Below the pieces are notes generated by a model, which was given only the letters and a program-made list of their open reading frames with translations, was not told where the DNA came from and ran no database searches. This document shows, one piece after another, positions 27,057 to 36,157 of a DNA stretch of 64,000 bases. Positions within the stretch are counted from its first letter, which is position 1. Each line of letters starts with the position of its first letter. This stretch comes from Desulfovibrio sp. OH1186_COT-070 (GTDB lineage: Bacteria > Desulfobacterota > Desulfovibrionia > Desulfovibrionales > Desulfovibrionaceae): assembly GCF_003860215.1 (NCBI RefSeq), contig NZ_RQYH01000009.1:1-64000 (forward strand), given 5' to 3'. Position numbers and translations under genes: made by a program.

Positions 27057-28072
27057 GCGTGACGCTTTTTCCTTTTTCTTTCTGGGACTGTTGGTGGCTC
27101 GGCCCGCTGGCTCTGGTACTGGACCTCTGGCTGGGAGATCCGGCCCTGCCCTGGCGGCATCCTGTCTGCCTTGTGGGCGCGGCGCTGGAAAAGATGGAAG
27201 GACCGGCCCGCAAATGTGCGGGGAGCGAAGCGTCCGGATGCCTGCGGGGCAGGCTGGCGGGGGCCGTGGCGCTTGCCGTGCTGGTTCTGGGCTGTGGTTT
27301 GGTCGTCCGCCTGCTGGTGGCGCTGCCCGTGCTGGGAGCAGTCCTGGCCATATATTTGTCCTGGGCCGGGCTGGCAATGGGCAGCCTGCTGCGCGCGGGG
27401 CGGGAAACGCTTGAGCAGGTGGAGTGCGCGCCCCTCTCCGGGGCGCGGGAGGCTCTTTCCCGCCTTGTCAGCCGTGAAACCGCAGACATGGATCGCCCCC
27501 TCATGCGCAAAACCCTGGCCGACACGCTGTCGGAAAACCTCACCGATGCCTTTGTCGCGCCCTTTTTCTGGCTGCTGGTCGGCGGCCCTGTGGGCTTGTG
27601 GTGCTACAAGGCCGTGAGCACCGCTGATTCCATGTGGGGCTACACAACGCCCCGCTGGCGCTGGCTGGGCTGGGCCGGAGCGCGCGCTGACGATATTCTG
27701 GCCTGGATTCCGGCCCGTCTGGCCGCGCTGTCGCTGTGGCTGGCCCACACGCTCGCTGCGGGGCGCCGCCCGTGGCAGGGGATATGGCCGGGGCTGCAAA
27801 CTTTGGCGCGTCAGGCCCGCGGCATGCCCAGCCCCAATTCCGGCTGGCCCATGACCGCTGCCGCATGGCTGTGCGGCGCGCGCATGGCCGGGCCTTCGGT
27901 CTATTTCGGCGTACTCGCCGCCAAGCCCTGGCTGGGGCCGGAGGAAGGCGCTGCAGCGTCCTGGGACAGGGCGCGCCTGCTGGCACTGTGCGCTCTTCTG
28001 CGCTATGCTGCCGTTTGCGGCGGACTGTGCCTCTGGCTGGCGGGCTGCGCGTTTTTGCTGCTTTTGGGGTAG
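27053..28072 (+). CDS. cbiB: Adenosylcobinamide-phosphate synthase
   Basis: A 339-aa integral membrane protein that attaches the aminopropanol arm to adenosylcobyric acid. It shows LDLWLGDPALPWRHPVCLVG at the first helix, SLLRAGRETLEQVE, VSRETADMD, DTLSENLTDAFVAPFFW and YKAVSTADSMWGY, all typical of CbiB/CobD. I placed the start at the GTG at 27053, where GTGA overlaps the trmL stop; GTG at 27047 or 27059 is possible. cobO, another corrinoid gene, is at 59.6 kb. Confidence 0.93.
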   Translation: MSVTLFPFSFWDCWWLGPLALVLDLWLGDPALPWRHPVCLVGAALEKMEGPARKCAGSEASGCLRGRLAGAVALAVLVLGCGLVVRLLVALPVLGAVLAIYLSWAGLAMGSLLRAGRETLEQVECAPLSGAREALSRLVSRETADMDRPLMRKTLADTLSENLTDAFVAPFFWLLVGGPVGLWCYKAVSTADSMWGYTTPRWRWLGWAGARADDILAWIPARLAALSLWLAHTLAAGRRPWQGIWPGLQTLARQARGMPSPNSGWPMTAAAWLCGARMAGPSVYFGVLAAKPWLGPEEGAAASWDRARLLALCALLRYAAVCGGLCLWLAGCAFLLLLG

Positions 28073-28078
28073 AGAGCC

Positions 28079-28813
28079 ATGACAGGACTGATGTACTGCA
28101 CATTCCTCGTGGTAGGGCTGCTGGTGGGAATGACCGGTGTGGGGGGCATTCTTGTGCCGCCCGCGCTGATCCTGATGAGCGGCATGGAGGCGCACACGGC
28201 CATGGGCACGGCCCTGGCCTCCTTTTTGCCTCTGGGGCTTTTGGGAACCGTGATGTATTGCCGGTCGGGCCATATGGAATGGAGGAAGGCACTGCCCTTT
28301 CTGCTGGGCGGGCTGGCAGCCTTGCCCGGCTCCCTGCTGGCGGCCCGCGTGCAGGCTGGCCCTCTGGTGGTTTTGCTGGCCTGTCTGATCATTTTTGCCG
28401 GTGCCTGTGCCCTGCGTCCGCCGCGGGCGGGGGGCAGTGTTTTTTGGCGGAGCCGCACGGGTTTTTTCCTGATCGGGGGCGTGACGGGAATTCTGGCGGG
28501 CATGACCGGAGCGGGCGGGCCTGTGCTGTCCATCCCCTGGATGGTGGTTTCCGGTGTGCAGCCCATAAGCGCGGTGGCCCTTTCCATGCCCTATCAGGTG
28601 GTCACGGCTTTTTTCGGCACGGTGGGAAACTGTGCTGACGGGCACGTGGACTTTTCGCTGCTGGCAGTGCTCTGTGGTCTTGAACTGGCGGGTTTCGCGG
28701 GTGGTGTTGTTCTGGCCCGGCGTGTGTCCGCACTTGTTCTGCGCCGGGCCATCGGCGTCCTGTGCTGCGGGCTGGGAGTTTTTTTGCTGTTCCGTCAGGC
28801 GGGGGGAATGTGA
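28079..28813 (+). CDS. TSUP (TauE/SafE) family membrane exporter
   Basis: A 244-aa protein with about eight helices. The duplicated motif of the family is clear: GLLVGMTGVGGILVPPALIL in the first half and GGVTGILAGMTGAGGPVLSI in the second. TSUP members move sulfite, sulfoacetate or other small anions. The substrate cannot be inferred here, although sulfur oxyanions would fit a sulfate or sulfonate reducer. It follows cbiB by 6 nt and overlaps the next gene by GTGA. Confidence 0.9.
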   Translation: MTGLMYCTFLVVGLLVGMTGVGGILVPPALILMSGMEAHTAMGTALASFLPLGLLGTVMYCRSGHMEWRKALPFLLGGLAALPGSLLAARVQAGPLVVLLACLIIFAGACALRPPRAGGSVFWRSRTGFFLIGGVTGILAGMTGAGGPVLSIPWMVVSGVQPISAVALSMPYQVVTAFFGTVGNCADGHVDFSLLAVLCGLELAGFAGGVVLARRVSALVLRRAIGVLCCGLGVFLLFRQAGGM

Positions 28814-29541
28814 AGCTTTTCGCGCAGGCGACATGCAATCGGTGCGGGCAATGCTGCCTGCGGGGCGGGCCTGTGCTCATGCGGCGCGATGCCGTTTTGC
28901 TGGAGGAGGGGAGCCTGCTTCCCCAGGCTCTGGTCTGCCTGCGTCCGGGCGAGTGGGTGCGCGACGATGTGCGCCGCGCCCTGTACCAGCAGACAGAGGA
29001 ACGCCTCAAGCTGACCGGCGCCGGTGGCGGCACGCATCCCTGGCGTTGCCAGTACCTCCGCATGCGGGAAGGCAGCGCGGAATGCGCCGCGTACCTGCGG
29101 CGTCCGGCGCAATGTGCGGCCCTTTTCTGTCAGGACACGGCTTCTCTGGAAAAATTGCTGGCGGAAGACAAACCTCTGTCCCGATCCGCAGCCCTGGACG
29201 CGCTTTCCCGAAGGCTGCCGCCCAGTGCGGAAATTGCCCTCTGGCAGGAGGTTGTCATGGCCCACGAGGAGCAAAATCCCGTGCGGCCCGCGCTGGAATT
29301 GGCGGCTGCCCTGGGCTTTGCCCCGCCGGGCGGAGACGGGGAGGGGCGGCCCCCGCTGGACGGTATTGCGCACGCGGATGCCGTGAAGCGTCTGGTTTTG
29401 GCCGTGCGCACGGATGCGGCGTTTCGCGAGCTTTGCACGGAACGCGCGGGTATCCCGACCGCTCTGCTGCCCTTTCTGTTGGGCAGACCCCTGTCTGCCC
29501 TGCTGGCGGAAGTGGGGCTGCATCCCGTTGACAGAAGCTGA
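28810..29541 (+). CDS. YkgJ-family cysteine cluster protein
   Basis: A 243-aa cytoplasmic protein. The N-terminal cysteine cluster CNRCGQCCLRGGP and the later CQYL, CAAYLRRPAQC and CQD match the YkgJ/CxxCxxCC family, thought to bind zinc or iron. The remaining 130 residues are helical and I do not recognise them. The start is GTG at 28810, inside the stop of the TSUP gene, with GGGGGGA upstream. Its function is unknown. Confidence 0.8.
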   Translation: MKLFAQATCNRCGQCCLRGGPVLMRRDAVLLEEGSLLPQALVCLRPGEWVRDDVRRALYQQTEERLKLTGAGGGTHPWRCQYLRMREGSAECAAYLRRPAQCAALFCQDTASLEKLLAEDKPLSRSAALDALSRRLPPSAEIALWQEVVMAHEEQNPVRPALELAAALGFAPPGGDGEGRPPLDGIAHADAVKRLVLAVRTDAAFRELCTERAGIPTALLPFLLGRPLSALLAEVGLHPVDRS

Positions 29542-29548
29542 CAGCAGT

Positions 29549-29567
29549 TCTACCCTTGCCGGGTAGA
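29549..29567 (+). terminator. Small hairpin between YkgJ-like gene and ribBA
   Basis: TCTACCC-TTGCC-GGGTAGA is followed by GTTGTTG. It is 8 nt past the YkgJ-like stop. The whole gap is only 75 nt, too short for an FMN riboswitch, and no such fold was seen. Confidence 0.4.
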
Positions 29568-29616
29568 GTTGTTGCCGCCTGTTGCGGAGCGTAACCCCCG
29601 GAAAAAAGGAAAAGCC

Positions 29617-30831
29617 ATGCCCCTGTGCAGTGTTGAAGAGGCCGTCGCCGAAATCCGGCAGGGCCGGATGATCATTCTGGTGGATGATGAAGGCCGGGAA
29701 AATGAAGGCGATCTGACCATGGCCGCCGAGCACGTCACTCCGGAGGCCATCAACTTCATGGCCAGGTACGGCCGGGGGCTGATCTGCCTGCCCATGGGGC
29801 CGGAGCTTGTTGACCGTCTGGAACTGCCTCTCATGACCCAGCGCAACGGGTCCCGCTTTGGCACGAACTTCACCCTGTCCATTGAGGCGCGCGAAGGTGT
29901 GACCACGGGCATCTCCGCCGCTGACCGCGCCACGACCATCAAGGCGGCCGTGGCCGACAACGCGCGGCCCGACGATCTGGTGACGCCAGGGCATGTTTTT
30001 CCCCTGCGCGCCCGGCCCGGTGGCGTGCTCAGCCGCGCCGGGCAGACCGAGGGAGGGGTGGATCTTTCCCGTCTGGCCGGGCTCAAGCCCGCATCGGTCA
30101 TTTGCGAAATCATGCGGGAAGACGGCAGCATGGCCCGCATGCCCGATCTGGAGGTTTTTGCCGCGGAGCACGGCCTGAAGATCGCGGCAGTCAAGGACAT
30201 CATACGCTACCGTCTGGAAAGGGGGCAGGTCTCCGTACGGCGCACGGCGCAGGCCCATCTGCCCACCCGTTTCGGCGATTTTACGGTCATCGCCTATGAA
30301 AGCGAGACAGAAAGCGGAACCCATCTGGCTCTGGTCAAGGGTGACCTCTCCGGTGCAGAGCCTGTTCTGGCGCGCATACACAGCGAGTGCCTCACCGGCG
30401 ATGCTCTGGGGTCGTTACGGTGCGACTGCGGCGGCCAGTTGGGTTCGGCCTTGCGCCAGATCGAAAAAGAAGGGCGCGGGGCACTGCTCTACATGCGGCA
30501 GGAAGGGCGGGGCATCGGGCTGGCCAACAAGATCCGCGCCTATGCCCTTCAGGACCAAGGTTACGACACGGTGGAAGCCAACCGCAAGCTGGGTTTTCCC
30601 GCCGACCTGCGCGACTACGGCACAGGAGCGCAGATGCTGGTGGACTTGGGCATCCGCAAGATACGCCTTTTGACCAACAATCCCAAAAAAATTGTGGGTC
30701 TTTCGGGATACGGCATCGAAATTGTGGAAAGAGTGCCCATAGAAATGGCGGCCTGCCCGGAAAACGAGGCATATCTGAAAACCAAGAAAGAAAAAATGGC
30801 CCACATGCTGTCCTGCTCCTGCCACCGGTAA
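29617..30831 (+). CDS. ribBA: RibBA, DHBP synthase / GTP cyclohydrolase II
   Basis: A 404-aa bifunctional riboflavin enzyme. The RibB half (residues 1-200) makes the four-carbon precursor from ribulose 5-phosphate and shows [19 protein letters not shown] and [14 protein letters not shown]. The RibA half opens GTP; it has the zinc motif [34 protein letters not shown] and [19 protein letters not shown]. The ATG at 29617 follows AAAGGA. The other rib genes are not in the window. Confidence 0.96.
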   Translation: MPLCSVEEAVAEIRQGRMIILVDDEGRENEGDLTMAAEHVTPEAINFMARYGRGLICLPMGPELVDRLELPLMTQRNGSRFGTNFTLSIEAREGVTTGISAADRATTIKAAVADNARPDDLVTPGHVFPLRARPGGVLSRAGQTEGGVDLSRLAGLKPASVICEIMREDGSMARMPDLEVFAAEHGLKIAAVKDIIRYRLERGQVSVRRTAQAHLPTRFGDFTVIAYESETESGTHLALVKGDLSGAEPVLARIHSECLTGDALGSLRCDCGGQLGSALRQIEKEGRGALLYMRQEGRGIGLANKIRAYALQDQGYDTVEANRKLGFPADLRDYGTGAQMLVDLGIRKIRLLTNNPKKIVGLSGYGIEIVERVPIEMAACPENEAYLKTKKEKMAHMLSCSCHR

Positions 30832-30870
30832 TAAGGGCGGTGCATGCGCGTGGGCAGGAGAGGGCAAACC

Positions 30871-31443
30871 ATGAACCTGCTGAAATTCCTGCTGGCGCAG
30901 CCGGCCCTGTTGTGGCGTTTTCTGGGTTTTTTTCAGCCGCCGTTGCTGCGTGCGCTGCACGCGGCAACGGTCATTCTGGTTATCGCGCAGTTTCTGACAT
31001 TTTTTTGGGGCTGTAGCGACGCGCACATGCAACTGGGCCTTGCGGCCTGTGCCGCAGGTTTTTCCTTGGCTGTCTGCGGGCTGTGGAAGCGCGGCCCCGG
31101 AAACTACTTTCCTTATATGTTCGGCGATTTTGCCCAGCTGGGCAAAGATTTTGCGGCCATCCGGGGCGGCAATATCCATATTGCCCCGCGCCCTCGCGGG
31201 CTGGCCACGACAGTCCAGGGCCTGGGCCTGGGCGCGCTGGTCATGTCGCTGGCAACCGGATTTTGGCTGTATCTCGGTTGGGAGAGCGGCGACGTGACGC
31301 CGGAAGCCCTGACCGCGCACAGTGTCTTTGCCTGGCTGATGCTGGCTTTTCTTGCCGGACACGGCGGCATGGCCCTGACGCACTTTGCCGCTTGGCAAAA
31401 AAACACCGCCAAACAGCGAGCCCGTGCCAAGGGCGGGGCATAG
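30871..31443 (+). CDS. Cytochrome b561-like membrane protein
   Basis: A 190-aa protein with four predicted helices. Histidines in RALHAATVILVIAQF (helix 1), TAHSVFAWLMLAFLAGHGG and ALTHFAAW could bind two b haems, as in the di-haem cytochromes of hydrogenases and formate dehydrogenases (PF01292). It has no adjacent dehydrogenase, so its partner is unknown. AGGAGAGG precedes the ATG at 30871. It is the last gene of the plus-strand run. Confidence 0.75.
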   Translation: MNLLKFLLAQPALLWRFLGFFQPPLLRALHAATVILVIAQFLTFFWGCSDAHMQLGLAACAAGFSLAVCGLWKRGPGNYFPYMFGDFAQLGKDFAAIRGGNIHIAPRPRGLATTVQGLGLGALVMSLATGFWLYLGWESGDVTPEALTAHSVFAWLMLAFLAGHGGMALTHFAAWQKNTAKQRARAKGGA

Positions 31444-31500
31444 GCTGCTGCGGCCCTGCCGCTGGCGATGCGGGAAAGCGCCTCTGTGCCCTTGCTGGCG

Positions 31501-31512
31501 GGAGTTTGCGCC
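31501..31512 (-). repeat. Copy 2 (partial) of the GGCGCAAACTCC repeat
   Basis: GGAGTTTGCGCC on the plus strand is the reverse complement of the 12-nt core. It lies between the convergent cytochrome b561-like and arginase-fold genes, like the other copies in convergent gaps. Confidence 0.4.
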
Positions 31513-31544
31513 CCAGGCAGGGGCCTGTGGGATGCCCGCCGCGT

Positions 31545-32432
31545 TTACCGCATGAAGGGCAGGGCGGACAGCATTTTTTGCAGGTTGAGGGCATCCCAAG
31601 GCATATGCTCCGCAAAGCTCATTCCGACCACATGGGCCTGCGCCGCGACATCCGCAAGAAGGCGTCCGATTTCCTGTATCCTGTTTTTTCCACGTTCGGC
31701 CTCGATATGCTTTTCCACCGCGGGATTTGCAAATAGAAGGGAGCGGAAAAGGGAGGGATCAAGCACATCAAGGTCAAGGTGGACGGCAACGCACTCAAGC
31801 TCCCGCTCACGCATCCACGCCGTGACCACCGTACTGTCGTGCATGACATCCCTGCCCGGCATGACGGTGAGTCCGAGGCGGTCTATGGTATTTTGCTCAT
31901 GAGGCAACACATTGTTGACTCCAACCAGCGCCACCTGCTCCGGCTTGAGGGGCAGACGAACCTCGGCGGCCATGAGCGGTTCGCCTCTGCCGAGAAGGTT
32001 GCCCAGCACCATGGCATGGGCGTGATCAAAGTCATCGGGAGTGGTCACGTCCGGGTGCGCGTCAATCCAGAGCACACCCATTTTGCCCCCATACCGCTCG
32101 TTGAGATAGGCAAATGGCGCCTGACTGATGAGGCAGTCCCCGCCGAAGGTGATGATGCGCTCCGGGGTGTGAGCATCAATAATACTCCGGGCTGCCCGCA
32201 TCTGACGCAGGATTTCCTGACGGTAAAAAACGCCGCCTTCTTTGGGCGCGTTGCCTCCTGCCCATTTTTCCACCGGCACCTCGACCAGAGGGGCCTCACT
32301 TGCCGGAGCCAGCCAAGCCAGCAGCCGCGCGCCCAAGGGATATATCTGTCCGGGAAACTCCGATTCATCATAGCCGCCCTGCCACTGGGGGTACAGCAGG
32401 CGCAGTGTTTTCCCCATGTACTGCTGATTCAT
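31545..32432 (-). CDS. Arginase/agmatinase-fold (ureohydrolase) protein with Cys at a metal-ligand site
   Basis: A 295-aa ureohydrolase-fold enzyme. The second and third manganese motifs are conserved (WIDAHPDVTTP for DAHxD; LDLDVLDPS for DxDxxDP). The first motif, normally GGDH or GGNH, reads TFGGDCLISQ, so the metal-binding His is Cys. The active metal or substrate may therefore differ from arginase. It could act on arginine, agmatine, guanidino acids or formiminoglutamate. The ATG at 32432 follows AAGGAG. It is divergent from the lactate cluster and convergent with the cytochrome b561-like gene. Confidence 0.8.
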   Translation of the reverse strand: MNQQYMGKTLRLLYPQWQGGYDESEFPGQIYPLGARLLAWLAPASEAPLVEVPVEKWAGGNAPKEGGVFYRQEILRQMRAARSIIDAHTPERIITFGGDCLISQAPFAYLNERYGGKMGVLWIDAHPDVTTPDDFDHAHAMVLGNLLGRGEPLMAAEVRLPLKPEQVALVGVNNVLPHEQNTIDRLGLTVMPGRDVMHDSTVVTAWMRERELECVAVHLDLDVLDPSLFRSLLFANPAVEKHIEAERGKNRIQEIGRLLADVAAQAHVVGMSFAEHMPWDALNLQKMLSALPFMR

Positions 32433-32778
32433 GACTGCTCCTTGCCGGGAACAAGGTTTTCGTCCGGATCCGGAATCGCCGGGGCGAGACCTGAAAGTCC
32501 ATTGCTTCTTGGCACGCAATGCCTTGAGCCTTCCGGCTTGTCAAGGCTGTCGTCGGCAGGCGCACGACATTGCAATCCCGGATTTTCATGAACCTTCATA
32601 TGCGACGGCATGGTGCCGAAATTTTTTTTGTGCAAAGATCTAGGCAAAGTTGCCAAGCTGGAGTATAGCTCTCACACTTGCAGAACGCTTTGATCGCATG
32701 ATCAATCACTTTCCTTCAGGTATTGCAGAAACTGCGTGATTTTTTGAGTTTCACGCCGAACCCTCCAAGGAGTATTGT
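32433..32778. promoter_or_regulatory. Divergent control region between arginase-fold gene and lactate operon
   Basis: No gene is visible in these 346 bases. Two palindromes stand upstream of the lactate operon: GGCAA-AG-TTGCC (32643-32654) and TTGATC-GCAT-GATCAA (32690-32705). Either could be an operator. A hairpin GCCTTGA...TCAAGGC lies at 32521-32547, and a T8 tract near 32620. I found no convincing -24/-12 promoter here, though the equivalent D. vulgaris region is reported to be under a sigma-54 regulator. Confidence 0.45.
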
Positions 32779-34164
32779 ATGGCGAACCAGGCCTTTATCA
32801 ATGACTTCAAAGCGTTGCTCGGCGCGGAAAATGTCTTCGACTCCGAAGCTGACCGCATGAGCTATTCCTACGATTCCGCTGTCCTGCCCGCGGTCATGCC
32901 CGCTTTTGTCCTGCGGCCCACCAGCACCGAGCACTTGGGGCTGTGCGTCAAGAAACTGTATGACAACGGCATTCCCATGACCGTGCGCGGTGCGGGCAGC
33001 AACCTTTCCGGTGGCACCATCCCCGATGTGGGTGACACCGTGGTCATTCTGACCACAGGGCTGAACCGCATTCTTGAAATCAACGTCAACGACCTTTATG
33101 CGGTAGTGGAACCCGGTGTGGTCACTGCGGACTTCGCTGCCGCGGTAAGCCGCAAAAAGCTTTTCTACCCCCCGGATCCCGGCTCCCAGGCCGTATCCAC
33201 CCTTGGCGGCAACATTGCCGAAAACGCCGGAGGCCTGCGCGGCCTCAAATATGGCGTGACCAAGGACTATCTCATGGGCATCGAATTTTTCGATTCCACG
33301 GGCGAGATTGTCAAATCCGGTTCGCGCACGGTCAAGTGCGTTACCGGGTACAATCTGGCCGGTCTGATCACCCAGTCCGAGGGCACGCTGGGCGTCATCT
33401 CCCAGGCCATATTCAAGCTTGTGCCGCCGCCCAAGGCCTCCAAGGCCCTGATGGCCGTGTTTGCCAATGTGCAGGACGCCGCCGAAGCCGTGGCGGGCAT
33501 CATTGCCGCCCATGTGGTGCCCTGTACCCTGGAATTTCTTGACAACAATACCATCGTGCGCGTGGACGACTTTACCAAGGCGGGCCTGCCGCGCGATGCC
33601 GGCGCCATCCTGCTTATCGAGGTGGACGGGCATCCGGCCCAGGTGGCCGACGACGCTCTGGCCGTGGAAAAGGTGCTCAAGGAAAACCGCGCCACCGCCG
33701 TGCATGTGCCCAAGGACGCTGACGAAAAGTTCAAGCTGTGGGAGGCCCGCCGCATGGCTCTGCCCGTGCTTGCCCGTTGCAGACCCACCACTGTGCTTGA
33801 AGACGCCACGGTGCCGCGCTCGCAGATTCCGGCCATGATGAAGGCCGTCAACGACATTGCCGCCAAGTACCGTCTTGAGGTGGGCACCTTCGGTCACGCC
33901 GGGGACGGCAATCTGCACCCCACCTTCTTGTGCGACAAGCGCGATGCCGAAGAATTTGCCCGTGTGGAAGAAGCCATTGACGAAATGTTCGACGTGGCCA
34001 TCAAGCTTCAGGGCACCCTTTCGGGCGAGCACGGCATCGGCACGGCCAAGGCCAAGTGGATGGAAAAGGAAACCTCGCGCGGTACCATTCTGTTCTCGCA
34101 GCGCCTGCGGCGCGCCCTTGATCCCAAAGGCCTGCTCAATGCTTCCAAATTGGTGGGAATCTAG
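32779..34164 (+). CDS. FAD-binding lactate/glycolate dehydrogenase (GlcD/Dld-II type)
   Basis: A 461-aa FAD-dependent 2-hydroxyacid dehydrogenase of the VAO/PCMH family. The FAD-binding part shows PMTVRGAGSNLSGGTIPD and GSQAVSTLGGNIAENAGGLRG; the C-terminal part has VGTFGHAGDGNLHPTFLCD and GTLSGEHGIGTAKAKWM. Together with the next gene it oxidises lactate to pyruvate and passes electrons to FeS clusters; GlcD homologues are usually D-lactate specific. AAGGAGT precedes the ATG. It is the first gene of the lactate module. The order resembles the D. vulgaris organic-acid oxidation region but without pta and ackA. Confidence 0.93.
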   Translation: MANQAFINDFKALLGAENVFDSEADRMSYSYDSAVLPAVMPAFVLRPTSTEHLGLCVKKLYDNGIPMTVRGAGSNLSGGTIPDVGDTVVILTTGLNRILEINVNDLYAVVEPGVVTADFAAAVSRKKLFYPPDPGSQAVSTLGGNIAENAGGLRGLKYGVTKDYLMGIEFFDSTGEIVKSGSRTVKCVTGYNLAGLITQSEGTLGVISQAIFKLVPPPKASKALMAVFANVQDAAEAVAGIIAAHVVPCTLEFLDNNTIVRVDDFTKAGLPRDAGAILLIEVDGHPAQVADDALAVEKVLKENRATAVHVPKDADEKFKLWEARRMALPVLARCRPTTVLEDATVPRSQIPAMMKAVNDIAAKYRLEVGTFGHAGDGNLHPTFLCDKRDAEEFARVEEAIDEMFDVAIKLQGTLSGEHGIGTAKAKWMEKETSRGTILFSQRLRRALDPKGLLNASKLVGI

Positions 34165-34172
34165 GAGCTGCC

Positions 34173-35468
34173 ATGAGTACGTTGCATGAATTGGCCCAGC
34201 GCCTCATGGCGCTGGATGACAGGATCACCTCCTGTATGAAATGCGGCCTGTGCCAGGCCGTGTGCCCCATGTTCGGCGCTTCCGGGATGGAGGCCGACGT
34301 TGCGCGCGGCAAATTGGCTTTGATCGACGGTCTGGCCCACGAACTGCTCAAAAGCCCCGAAGGCGTGGCAGACAAACTGGGACGCTGCCTGTTGTGCGGC
34401 TCCTGCCAGGCGTCCTGCCCCCCTGGGGTCAAGATCATGGACATTTTCATGGAAGCTCGTGAAATCGTCTATGAATTCATTGGCCTGCATCCGGTCAAGA
34501 AAATGATTTTCCGTACCCTGCTGGCCAAACCGGGGCTGTTCAATTTTGCCATGCGCCTGGGCGCTCCCGTGCAGGGGCTGATGTTCCGCAAGACTGACGA
34601 TGTGCAGGGAACCGTCTGCGCTCCCATGCTTTCGTTCATGCTGGGCGACAGGCATATCCGTCCTCTGGCCAAAAAACCCCTGCATGCCGCGCACGGTGTC
34701 ATCAACGAGCCGCGCCGTGCTGGCGGGCTCAAGGTGGCCTTTTTCCCGGGATGCTTGGGCGACAAGATGTATACCGGCATGGCCGAAGCCTGCCTCAAGG
34801 TTCTGCGCCATCACAACGTGGCCGTATTCATGCCCGCCAACCTGGCCTGCTGCGGCATTCCCGCCCTGTCGTCCGGTGATGTGCAGGGCATGGCGGGGCA
34901 GATGAAAGCCAATGTGGAAGCCCTGAAAGACGGCGATTTTGATTACATCCTGACCCCGTGCGGCACCTGCACCGCCACTCTCCACGAACTGTGGCCCAAG
35001 TATGCGAACCGGCTGGAATCCACTCTGCGCGACAAGCTCAGGGAGATTTCCGCCAAGGCGATGGACATCAACGCCTTTCTTGTGGACGTGCTCAAGGTGC
35101 AGCCTGCGGAGCAGGCGGCGGACAATGCTGTTGCCGTGACCTACCACGATTCCTGCCACCTCAAAAAATCTCTGGGGCTGACAAAACAGCCGCGGTCGGT
35201 GGTTTCCGCAAACCCGGCCTTCCGTCTGACGGAAATGGCCGAGGCTGACCGGTGTTGCGGCTGTGGCGGTTCCTTCAACCTTTTCCACTACAACTATTCC
35301 CGCCAGATCGGGCAGCGCAAGCGCGATAATGTGGTGGCATCGGGGGCCAAGGTGGTGGCCGCAGGATGCCCCGCGTGCATGATGCAGCTTGAGGACGTGC
35401 TTTCCCACAACAACGATGTGGTCAAGGTGCGGCATACGGTGGAAATATACGCGGACAGCCTGAAATAG
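34173..35468 (+). CDS. Lactate dehydrogenase FeS subunit (GlcF-like)
   Basis: A 431-aa electron-transfer partner of the FAD dehydrogenase 8 nt upstream. Two 4Fe-4S motifs sit at the N-terminus (CMKCGLCQAVCP and CLLCGSCQASCPPGVKIMD). Two CCG domains follow (FFPGCLGDKMYT with CCGIPALSSGD; YHDSCHLKKSLG with CCGCGGSFNLF), of the type that can hold a non-cubane 4Fe-4S cluster in HdrB. Electrons probably enter the menaquinone pool. AGGAG precedes the ATG. Confidence 0.93.
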   Translation: MSTLHELAQRLMALDDRITSCMKCGLCQAVCPMFGASGMEADVARGKLALIDGLAHELLKSPEGVADKLGRCLLCGSCQASCPPGVKIMDIFMEAREIVYEFIGLHPVKKMIFRTLLAKPGLFNFAMRLGAPVQGLMFRKTDDVQGTVCAPMLSFMLGDRHIRPLAKKPLHAAHGVINEPRRAGGLKVAFFPGCLGDKMYTGMAEACLKVLRHHNVAVFMPANLACCGIPALSSGDVQGMAGQMKANVEALKDGDFDYILTPCGTCTATLHELWPKYANRLESTLRDKLREISAKAMDINAFLVDVLKVQPAEQAADNAVAVTYHDSCHLKKSLGLTKQPRSVVSANPAFRLTEMAEADRCCGCGGSFNLFHYNYSRQIGQRKRDNVVASGAKVVAAGCPACMMQLEDVLSHNNDVVKVRHTVEIYADSLK

Positions 35469-35527
35469 CGACACTACGGAAGCGGGCGGCACGCCGCCCG
35501 CTTCCATTCTGAACAAGGAGAACCCCC

Positions 35528-36154
35528 ATGACCCATCAGGAACTGGTAGAAGCCTTTTCCGCCAAGGCCGCCATCGTCAACGCCGTGGTGCAGGAACTGC
35601 CCACCATGGCTGCCGCCCTGCAATATGTGGCGGATGTCTGTGCCGCCAAGCAACCGGCGGAACTGTTGGCCGACGAGCCGGATGCGGAAAAAGGCCCCCT
35701 CGGCCCCAACAAGGTGCCCACGCGCGTCAAGCGCATTGTGGCTGCCCCTCAACTGGGAGCAGAGGACTTTGCCGCTTTGGCCGGACTGTGCGAGGAACGC
35801 GGCTTTCTCTGTATCAGGGAAGGGCTGCACAAGCACCTTGCGGGCATTGACGTGGGCCTTTCCGTGGCCGAACTGGGCGTTGCGGCCAGCGGCACCTGCC
35901 TGCTCAATACGGACAATGAAGATGTGCGGCTGGCGGGCATGATTTCGGAAATTTCCGTTATCCTGCTGCGCAAGTCCACAATCTTTCCCGATCTGCCGTC
36001 CATTGCCCAGCAGTTGCGCGAGCGCATGAACTCCGCGCCCGCAACGTACACCACCCTGGTGACCGGCCCCAGCCGTACCGCAGACATTGAGCGTGTGGCC
36101 GCCGTGGGCGTGCATGGCCCGCTGGAACTGCACATCATCCTTTTGGAGGACTAA
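35528..36154 (+). CDS. lutC: LutC-like LUD-domain lactate utilization protein
   Basis: A 208-aa LUD-domain protein. Its end, VTGPSRTADIERVAAVGVHG followed by PLELHIILLED, is the LutC/YkgG signature. GVAASGTCLLNTDNEDVRLA marks the central strand. LutC is one of three subunits of the FeS-linked L-lactate oxidising complex. AAGGAGAA precedes the ATG, 59 nt after the GlcF-like gene and 3 nt before the LutB fusion. Confidence 0.93.
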   Translation: MTHQELVEAFSAKAAIVNAVVQELPTMAAALQYVADVCAAKQPAELLADEPDAEKGPLGPNKVPTRVKRIVAAPQLGAEDFAALAGLCEERGFLCIREGLHKHLAGIDVGLSVAELGVAASGTCLLNTDNEDVRLAGMISEISVILLRKSTIFPDLPSIAQQLRERMNSAPATYTTLVTGPSRTADIERVAAVGVHGPLELHIILLED

Positions 36155-36157
36155 AGC

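Noticed and set aside
29542-29616. FMN riboswitch before ribBA
   Set aside because: The gap is only 75 nt and lacks the conserved multi-stem pattern; only a small hairpin is present.
32433-32778. Sigma-54 promoter for the lactate operon
   Set aside because: A TGGCACG occurs near 32513, but no TTGC lies four bases after it. Other candidates also fail the spacing.
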